A DNA stretch of 64,000 nucleotides. It comes from Galactobacter sp052108535. GTDB lineage: Bacteria; Actinomycetota; Actinomycetes; Actinomycetales; Micrococcaceae. This document shows positions 58,605-64,000 of this stretch, piece by piece; position 1 is the first letter of the stretch, and each line of letters starts with the position of its first letter. The position numbers and the translations under genes are program-made. The notes below the pieces were generated by a model that was given only the letters and a program-made list of their open reading frames with translations, was not told the origin of the DNA and did no database searches. The stretch is from the NCBI GenBank assembly GCA_052108535.1, contig JBQDZM010000010.1, positions 1 to 64,000 of the forward strand, given 5' to 3'.

Positions 58605-60059
58605 GTGAGCCAGGAAAAACCTGAGGGCGAGGAGCCAACCGAGGAGCAGTCCTCCGGGCGGGAATCGCGCGAACTCAAGGTCCCTGCCTGGGTGCGCAAG
58701 GCCAAACAACGGATTGACGACGCCAACGCTGCGGACGAGTTCGATTTCCTGGACCCGCCCATCACCGCCACGGCCCGCCGCGGGCTGGGGCACACCGCGC
58801 AAGCCGAGAAGGACGCACACGTCAAGGCCGCGAGCGGCCCGCATGACGTGCCGCGGCCGTTGCGGATCGCGGCCGACTACAGCTGGCGTATCGGCATCAT
58901 CGTGATCGTCAGCGCGGGCGCCTGTTGGGGTTTGGCGAAACTCTCCAACCTGATGATCCCGCTGATGGTCGCAGCACTCCTGGCAGGGTTGCTGCTGCCG
59001 GTGAAGATCTTCCTCGAGAAGCGCCTTCACCTGCCCAACGCACTCAGCGTCACCGCCACCTTCCTGCTCTTCCTCGCCCTGATCACCGGCGCCATCTATG
59101 CGGTGGTGCGCACCATGGCCAAGGGCGTGCCAGAGCTGATCGATCAAGCGGTCCAAGGCGTCAAGGAAGTGCAGGTGTGGCTCAAGGACGGGCCGTTGAA
59201 CATCGGCGCCTCCACCATTGATGATTGGATCAACACAGGGCTGAACGCCCTGAACGACAACCAGGACACCATCGTTCGTTCGGCGGCCTCCGGCCTATCC
59301 ACGGTGGGACACTTCGGCGCAGGTCTGATTCTGACCCTGTTCGCGCTGATCTTCTTCCTGTTGCAGGGCGAGACCATCTGGCGTTGGACCGTGGGTTTGT
59401 TCCCCCGCAGGGCCCGGGACGCCATGGACGGTGCGGGGCGCCGTGGCTGGGCCAGCCTGGTGTCCTACGTCAGGGTGCAGGTGGTCGTGGCCCTCATCGA
59501 TGCCGTCGGTATCGGTATTGGAGCGGCGATCCTGCAGGTCCCGCTGGCCCTGCCGCTGGCCGTCCTGGTGCTGTTGGGTTCCTTCATCCCGATCGTGGGT
59601 GCGGTGCTGACCGGCTTCATCGCCGTGTTGCTGGCGCTGGTCTCTCACGGGTGGGTGACGGCGATCATCATGTTGGCCGTGGTCCTGTTTGTGCAGCAGG
59701 TGGAGTCCCACGTGCTGCAGCCGTTGATCATGGGTCGGGCAGTGAGCCTGCACCCGCTGGCCGTGGTGCTTGGCGTTGCAGGCGGTACCTTCCTCTTCGG
59801 CATCGTTGGCGCCCTCTTCGCCGTTCCCGTCCTGGCGGTGGTCAACACCGTGGTGAAGTATCTTGCGACCCGCTCATGGGAACGCGACCCAGCGGTCAGA
59901 GCCGACCATGACGCGGTCCAAGCGATGGCAGAGGAAGAGCCCATCCTCTATGGCGACGAGAATCGTGAATGGCACGAACCCGATGCCAACCCGGGGCCAC
60001 CGGCCCGCTCCCGTGCCACTGGGACCGGGGGAGTGCGCCCCTTCGACGACATCGAATGA
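58605..60059 (+). CDS. AI-2E family transporter (PerM-like permease)
   Basis: The protein is about 484 aa, with a charged cytoplasmic N-terminus of about 85 residues and eight or so helices. YSWRIGIIVIVSAGACWGLAKLSNLMIPLMVAALLAGLLLPVKIFLEKRLHLPNALSVTATFLLFL and the block VALIDAVGIGIGAAILQVPLALPLAVLVLLGSFIPIVGAVLTGFIAVLLAL are diagnostic of the PF01594 family. VESHVLQPLIMGRAVSLHPLAVVLGV follows. Family members export AI-2 or act as ion antiporters; the role here is unknown. GTG at 58605 has AAGGGG at fitting spacing. The C-terminus is disordered and acidic. Confidence 0.92.
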   Translation: MSQEKPEGEEPTEEQSSGRESRELKVPAWVRKAKQRIDDANAADEFDFLDPPITATARRGLGHTAQAEKDAHVKAASGPHDVPRPLRIAADYSWRIGIIVIVSAGACWGLAKLSNLMIPLMVAALLAGLLLPVKIFLEKRLHLPNALSVTATFLLFLALITGAIYAVVRTMAKGVPELIDQAVQGVKEVQVWLKDGPLNIGASTIDDWINTGLNALNDNQDTIVRSAASGLSTVGHFGAGLILTLFALIFFLLQGETIWRWTVGLFPRRARDAMDGAGRRGWASLVSYVRVQVVVALIDAVGIGIGAAILQVPLALPLAVLVLLGSFIPIVGAVLTGFIAVLLALVSHGWVTAIIMLAVVLFVQQVESHVLQPLIMGRAVSLHPLAVVLGVAGGTFLFGIVGALFAVPVLAVVNTVVKYLATRSWERDPAVRADHDAVQAMAEEEPILYGDENREWHEPDANPGPPARSRATGTGGVRPFDDIE

Positions 60060-60138
60060 CCAGACTTCTTCGTTCTGCTCCCGCACGGAGCAGAATGAGA
60101 GCACTCACTGCATCCGCATGACTCAGGAGACCCATACC

Positions 60139-61422
60139 GTGACTAGTGCACCTCAGACCCACGACCTCCAGGAGGCCCTCGACCGACTCCCCGTGGGGAT
60201 CGAGGACATTCGCGAGGCCGCCGCATTACTTGACGGCGTGGTGGAGCGTACCGAGCTGCACCACTCGCGTGCGCTGGAACAGTCCGTGGGGGCGCCGGTG
60301 TGGTTGAAGGCGGAGAACCTGCAGCGTGCCGGTTCGTTCAAGGTACGCGGCGCCTACGTGCGCATGGCGAAGCTCTCCGAGTCGGAGAAGCGCCGCGGCG
60401 TGGTGGCCGCCTCCGCCGGTAACCACGCCCAGGGCGTGGCGCAGGCTGCCAGGCGTTTGGGGATCAAGGCCCGCATCTACATGCCGCTGGGCGCGGCACT
60501 ACCCAAGATCGCGGCAACGCAGGATCACGGTGCCGAGGTGGTTCTGCACGGCGAGAACGTGGATGAGGCGCTTGCGGCCGCGAAGCAGTACGCGGATGAG
60601 ACGGGCGCGGTCTTTGTGCATCCCTTTGACCACGCGGACATCATCGCCGGACAGGGCACCATCGGCCTGGAGATCCTGGATCAGTACCCTGACGTGGAAA
60701 CCGTGGTCATGGGTGTGGGCGGCGGCGGTCTGTTGGCCGGCGTCGCGGTGGCGTTGAAGGCTCGCGCCGCAGAACTGGGCCGCACCGTCAACGTAATTGG
60801 TGTGCAGGCGGAGAACGCTGCGGCCTACCCGCCCTCTCTGGCCGCGGATGCCTTGGTGCCGCTGGACACCGTGCGCACCATCGCGGACGGCATTGCGGTA
60901 GGCCGTCCGGGGCAGTTGCCCTTCCAGATCATCCGGGAACTGGTGGATGACGTGGTCACGGTGTCGGAGGACGCGCTGGCCCGCGCGCTCGTGTTCCTGC
61001 TTGAGCGCTCCAAACTGGTGGTGGAACCGGCAGGCGCGGTGGGTGTTGCGGCGCTGCTGGAGGGCACCTTGGAGGCGGCAGGTTACGAACCCAGTCGCAC
61101 TGCGGTGGTCCTGTCCGGGGGCAACATCGACCCGTTGCTGATGCTGAAGGTCATTCAGCGTGGTCTTGCTGCGGCAGGTCGTTACATCACGGTGCGGATG
61201 ATGCTGCAGGACCGTCCGGGTGAGTTGGCCAGGATCTCCCGCATCATCGCGGAGAACGACGCCAACGTGACTCGCGTTGACCACACGCGCATTGGCGGTG
61301 AGCTGTCCATGGGTGACGTCGCCATCACCATCGACCTGGAGACCAAGGGCACCCAGCATTCCCAATGGGTGCTGCAGGCGCTGCGTCACGACGGCTACGA
61401 CCCCCAGATGCTCAACGGCTAG
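60139..61422 (+). CDS. ilvA: Threonine ammonia-lyase
   Basis: This protein of about 427 aa is a fold-type II PLP enzyme that converts threonine to 2-oxobutanoate, the first step to isoleucine. AENLQRAGSFKVRGAYVRM holds the PLP Lys, SAGNHAQGVAQAARRLGI the substrate loop, and VMGVGGGGLLAGVAVALK the phosphate cup. VVLSGGNIDPLLM precedes a single C-terminal ACT-type domain (YITVRMMLQDRPGELARISRIIAENDANVTRVDHTR). The short regulatory domain resembles TdcB-like or actinobacterial IlvA. GTG at 60139 follows AGGAG; an in-frame ATG at 60118 has no ribosome binding site. A TTA codon lies at 60226-60228. Confidence 0.93.
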   Translation: MTSAPQTHDLQEALDRLPVGIEDIREAAALLDGVVERTELHHSRALEQSVGAPVWLKAENLQRAGSFKVRGAYVRMAKLSESEKRRGVVAASAGNHAQGVAQAARRLGIKARIYMPLGAALPKIAATQDHGAEVVLHGENVDEALAAAKQYADETGAVFVHPFDHADIIAGQGTIGLEILDQYPDVETVVMGVGGGGLLAGVAVALKARAAELGRTVNVIGVQAENAAAYPPSLAADALVPLDTVRTIADGIAVGRPGQLPFQIIRELVDDVVTVSEDALARALVFLLERSKLVVEPAGAVGVAALLEGTLEAAGYEPSRTAVVLSGGNIDPLLMLKVIQRGLAAAGRYITVRMMLQDRPGELARISRIIAENDANVTRVDHTRIGGELSMGDVAITIDLETKGTQHSQWVLQALRHDGYDPQMLNG

Positions 61423-61431
61423 GCACAAACG

Positions 61432-61478
61432 AAAGGTGCCCGACGACGTGTGTTCACCACACGTCGTCGGGCACCTTT
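61432..61478. terminator. 21-bp bidirectional terminator between ilvA and greA
   Basis: Perfect arms 61432-61452 and 61458-61478 enclose a 5-nt loop, with AAA and TTT at the outer ends so that it works on both strands. Both arms contain the dispersed GTCGTCGGGCA word. Confidence 0.9.
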
Positions 61479-61491
61479 GGTGCCTTGGGAC

Positions 61492-61980
61492 TCAGCCCTT
61501 GTACGGCTTGGCGTCCACGACCTTGACCGGGATGTCCTTGCCGTTGGGGGCGGTGTAGGCGAACTCGTCACCGACCTGCTTCCCGTGGATGGCCACGCCG
61601 AGGGCGGACTTCTCCGAGAACACGTCCAGGTCGGTGTCGCCACCGATCTCGCGGGAGCCGAACAGGAACTTGGTCTCGCGGCCGGCGATGGTGGCGGTGA
61701 CGACCATGCCGGGCTCGACGACGCCGTCGTCTTCGGGCGCGTCTCCGACCTTCGCGGTCTCGAGGAACTGCTTCAGGTAGGCCACCCGACCCTCGTTCTT
61801 ACCCTGTTCCTCACGGGCAGCGTGGTAGCCGCCGTTTTCCTTGAGGTCACCCTCGGAACGCGCCTGCTCGATGCGCTCCACGATCTCCGCGCGGATGGGG
61901 CCGGTGCGGTCGGTGAGTTCCTGGGCCAGCCGGTCGTAAGCCTCCTGGGTCAGCCAGACCTCTTCGGTGCTGCTCGCCAC
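61492..61980 (-). CDS. greA: Transcription elongation factor GreA
   Basis: The 162-aa protein rescues stalled RNA polymerase by stimulating transcript cleavage. The N-terminal coiled coil is VWLTQEAYDRLAQELTDRTGPIRAEIVERIEQARSEGDLKENGGYHAAREEQGKNEGRVAYLKQFLE, with the acidic tip (GDLKENGGYH) carrying the catalytic Asp/Glu. The C-terminal FKBP-like domain has FLFGSREIGGDTDLDVFSEKSALGVAIHGKQVGDEFAYTAPNG. GTG at 61980 has AGGAGG at 5-nt spacing, which decides the start over a longer frame. It is convergent with ilvA. Confidence 0.96.
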   Translation of the reverse strand: MASSTEEVWLTQEAYDRLAQELTDRTGPIRAEIVERIEQARSEGDLKENGGYHAAREEQGKNEGRVAYLKQFLETAKVGDAPEDDGVVEPGMVVTATIAGRETKFLFGSREIGGDTDLDVFSEKSALGVAIHGKQVGDEFAYTAPNGKDIPVKVVDAKPYKG

Positions 61981-62155
61981 GTCATCCTCCTGTGTGAAAA
62001 CTAAAGGCAAAACGAAACCCCACCACCTTGTCGCCAGCTGGAGGGGGATCCTCCAGGGTTGGACCTTCGGCGACGCGCGACGGGGTTCCACGTATGTGTT
62101 CCCATGATTTTAGCCCGGAAACGAGACGATCACCACTTGGACGCTGAGTTTGAGT

Positions 62156-62620
62156 TCAGTTGGTCCAACAAATGGAGATCTGACCGGTCACGCCTTCGAA
62201 GACGGTGCGGATGGGAACGGTGCGCTGAACCTCGCGCTGACCGCCGCCCGCATCCCGCCCGTCAGCGCCGGTGAACGTCTCCTCGGCGTAGCCGACCACC
62301 GCATGGTCCTCCGCGAGCACCTGGATGCCGCACGTGACGCTGTCCTCGGCCGGCAATTTCACTGCGACGGTCACGTCCATCTGGCGGGAACTGACCACGT
62401 CGAAGGCGATGTTCTCCGTGTCATAGCTGGCGTGCTGGTTACGGGTGAGGAAGTACACCACCACGAGGGACAGGACCAAGGCCACGGCCGCGAGAACGAT
62501 CGCGGTGCGTTTGCTCAGGTGGCGCTTGGGCCGCCCGTAACGTGAGGCTAGGCTGGCTTGGTGCTCCGAGGGTTCAGCCGATTCCGACTGCGTACCTGTG
62601 GGGGTGGCGGACGAGGTCAT
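62156..62620 (-). CDS. DUF4307 domain-containing membrane protein
   Basis: The 154-aa protein has a polar N-terminus (SESAEPSEHQASLASRYGRPKRHLSKRT), one transmembrane helix (AIVLAAVALVLSLVVVYFLT) and an extracytoplasmic beta-rich domain. That domain contains FDVVSSRQMDVTVAVKLPAEDSVTCGIQVLAEDHAVVGYAEETF and ends GQISICWTN. The pattern and its position between greA and mca identify DUF4307. The function is unknown. The ATG at 62620 has TACACT 10 nt upstream and no clear ribosome binding site. It is divergent from mca. Confidence 0.9.
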   Translation of the reverse strand: MTSSATPTGTQSESAEPSEHQASLASRYGRPKRHLSKRTAIVLAAVALVLSLVVVYFLTRNQHASYDTENIAFDVVSSRQMDVTVAVKLPAEDSVTCGIQVLAEDHAVVGYAEETFTGADGRDAGGGQREVQRTVPIRTVFEGVTGQISICWTN

Positions 62621-62725
62621 GATGACGTCAAGTGTAGTAGCACTACCTGTCAGCTTCATGGGCGCGTGTACCCTCCTGTTCGAACCAGTGCACTGCATGA
62701 GACGAGTCAAGGACGAAGGACCAAG

Positions 62726-63757
62726 ATGACCGAGCGGTTGGACGCCGAATTCACCACTGACGCCGCTGCCTTGATCCCTGACGCGACGGGGCTCCGGGTG
62801 ATGGCCGTGCACGCCCACCCGGACGATGAGGCGTCCAAGGGCGCGGCGGCTACGGCTGCTTACGTCGACGCGGGAGCCGAGGTCATGGTGGTCTCCTGCA
62901 CCGGTGGGGAGCGGGGGGACATCCTGGTCTCCTCCGCGCGCGAGGTCGCTCGCGCGCATCGCGACCTGGCGGGTTTGCGGCGTGATGAGATGGCCGCGTC
63001 CGTTGCTGCGCTGGGTGTGCAGCATCGCTGGCTGGGGTTCGTGGATTCCGGCCTGCCCGAGGGGGATCCGTTGCCTCCGCTGCCGTTCGGTAGTTTCGCT
63101 TCCCTGCCGTTGGCTACGGCGGCGGCGCCGCTGGTGCGCTTGGTGCGCTCCTTCCGACCGCACGTGATCCTCACCTATGACGAGAATGGCGGCTACCCGC
63201 ACCCGGATCACATCCGTTGTCACGAGGTGTCCGTGGAGGCCTTCCGCGCGGCAGGGAACCCGGAGGAGTACCCGGGCCTCGGGGAGCCGTGGAACGTGTC
63301 CAAGGTCTACTACGATCGCGGCTTTGCCCCGGAGAAGTTCCGGGCCCTGCACGAGGGGCTGCTGGATGCGGGGCTGGAGTCTCCCTTCGACGCCCGTCTG
63401 GCCAGGGCCGTTGAGCAGGAACACCAGGGTGATGGCTGGGCCGTGCGGCATCAGACCACCACCCGGATCCCGGTCGCGGGTTTCCTGGACCGGCGCGATG
63501 CGGCCCTGCTGGCGCACCGGACACAGGTGGACCCGGACGGTTTCTTCTTTGCCGTTCCCGCCGAGTTGGCGACCAAGATCTACCCGTGGGAGGACTACAC
63601 GCTGGCCTTCACCCGGGTGCGTACCGAACTCCCGGAAACCGACCTGTTCGCCGGATTGCATGATGGTGTGGGCGATGAGATCGGCGGTTCCGAAGCCGCA
63701 CCGCAGCCGTTCCGTCCGGGCGGCAGCGACCTGCTCCTGGACGATTCCGGACACTGA
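62726..63757 (+). CDS. mca: Mycothiol conjugate amidase
   Basis: The 343-aa zinc amidase of the LmbE/MshB superfamily cleaves mycothiol S-conjugates during detoxification. The metal motif AHPDDEASKGAAATAAY (HPDDE) is near residue 30, the second ligand is in ENGGYPHPDHIRCHE. CTGGERGDIL and FVDSGLPEGDP are Mca-type blocks, and the length (over 290 aa) separates it from MshB. The ATG at 62726 has AAGGA upstream. The greA-DUF4307-mca cluster is standard for mycothiol-making actinobacteria. Confidence 0.94.
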   Translation: MTERLDAEFTTDAAALIPDATGLRVMAVHAHPDDEASKGAAATAAYVDAGAEVMVVSCTGGERGDILVSSAREVARAHRDLAGLRRDEMAASVAALGVQHRWLGFVDSGLPEGDPLPPLPFGSFASLPLATAAAPLVRLVRSFRPHVILTYDENGGYPHPDHIRCHEVSVEAFRAAGNPEEYPGLGEPWNVSKVYYDRGFAPEKFRALHEGLLDAGLESPFDARLARAVEQEHQGDGWAVRHQTTTRIPVAGFLDRRDAALLAHRTQVDPDGFFFAVPAELATKIYPWEDYTLAFTRVRTELPETDLFAGLHDGVGDEIGGSEAAPQPFRPGGSDLLLDDSGH

Positions 63758-63826
63758 CCGCAGGCTCTCGGCGCAGGTGGGGTGCGGCCTTCAGCCTGCA
63801 CTCAACAAAGTCAGTAGAATGGTTCG

Positions 63827-64000
63827 GTGCCGGTGTACTCCCGGCCACGCGTTCGTCCTGGGTGGATGATCGCCCAGAATCGCTTTGAGGAGTTGTCCCA
63901 CACAGTGCACCTGCTGAACACGTGGTCTGGGGTCGAAGTGTTCCTGGCGGCCTCGACCGACCCCTCGATCCCTGCCACCACCGACGACCAGTTCCGTGAC
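63827..64000 (+). CDS. Unidentified gene, N-terminal 58 codons (partial)
   Basis: An open frame begins at GTG 63827 and runs off the window end. The peptide starts VPVYSRPRVRPGWMIAQNRFEELSHTVHLLNTW and continues SGVEVFLAASTDPSIPATTDDQFRD. I do not recognise it. A perfect-looking TAGAAT box at 63815-63820 lies 6 nt before the GTG, matching the leaderless pattern of other genes here. An internal ATG (codon 14) is an alternative start. With only 58 codons the call is tentative. Confidence 0.45.
   Translation, partial: MPVYSRPRVRPGWMIAQNRFEELSHTVHLLNTWSGVEVFLAASTDPSIPATTDDQFRD

Overview
The window reads as chromosomal DNA of a high-GC actinobacterium, most likely a member of the Micrococcales close to Arthrobacter, Kocuria, Rothia or Micrococcus. 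This is inferred from gene content and order: mazG-eno-ftsB-DUF501-ppx, ilvA-greA-DUF4307-mca, a mycothiol enzyme (Mca), all-cysteine cytidine deaminase zinc ligands, GTG/TTG starts, and many apparently leaderless transcripts. The species cannot be named. The sequence is a draft scaffold with three runs of exactly 100 N (26702-26801, 29158-29257, 47396-47495). No phage, transposase, CRISPR array or recognised defence island is present; almost all genes are core metabolism, and the unusual signals lie in intergenic repeats and RNA.

Layout. 1-4816: a multiple-monosaccharide ABC importer (mmsA, mmsB, chvE) under a ROK regulator, on the minus strand. 4916-10247: gamma carbonic anhydrase, a MetE-like enzyme, a hotdog thioesterase and a SAM-I riboswitch controlling metY-metB, so sulfur amino-acid metabolism dominates. 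10323-16788: assorted single genes (rlmC, an AhpD-like protein, an orphan glycosyltransferase, purU, a flavin oxidoreductase, doxX). 16931-19240: a ZTP riboswitch in front of glyA-folD. 19365-24442: two paralogous lipoproteins, a DUF4190 membrane protein and a fur-katG operon with a DtxR/IdeR-type iron box. 24750-27597: a DrrAB-like ABC exporter with two permeases, interrupted by a gap in a tandem repeat. 27638-32391: two hypotheticals, a broken lipoprotein gene, xth, trpS and a 2'-5' RNA ligase-like protein. 32667-36163: sdhCDAB. 36519-38921: manC and an M20 amidohydrolase. 39150-46363: a nucleoside uptake and salvage operon (bmpA, an ABC ATPase, two permeases, cdd, deoA); add follows at 47825. 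46492-55223: dedA, add-mazG, eno, ftsB, DUF501, ppx, ndh. 55304-56850: a repeat-rich stretch with an unusual tRNA. 56860-64000: pth2, a BI-1 family protein, an AI-2E family permease, ilvA, greA, DUF4307, mca and the start of an unidentified gene.

Connections. The riboswitches tie methionine and one-carbon metabolism together: metY/metB respond to SAM, glyA/folD to ZTP, and purU and the MetE-like enzyme belong to the same folate/methionine network. BmpA imports nucleosides that Cdd, DeoA and Add degrade.

The most interesting observations are: a tRNA with a Leu(UAA) anticodon and Leu-like D arm but only a 5-nt variable loop; five tandem echoes of its 3' acceptor/CCA end directly downstream; two families of 55-57 bp imperfect palindromes; a dispersed G(C/T)CGTCGGGCA word found in terminators and inside genes; and a consistent -10 box placed 6-7 nt before the start codon of at least twelve genes.
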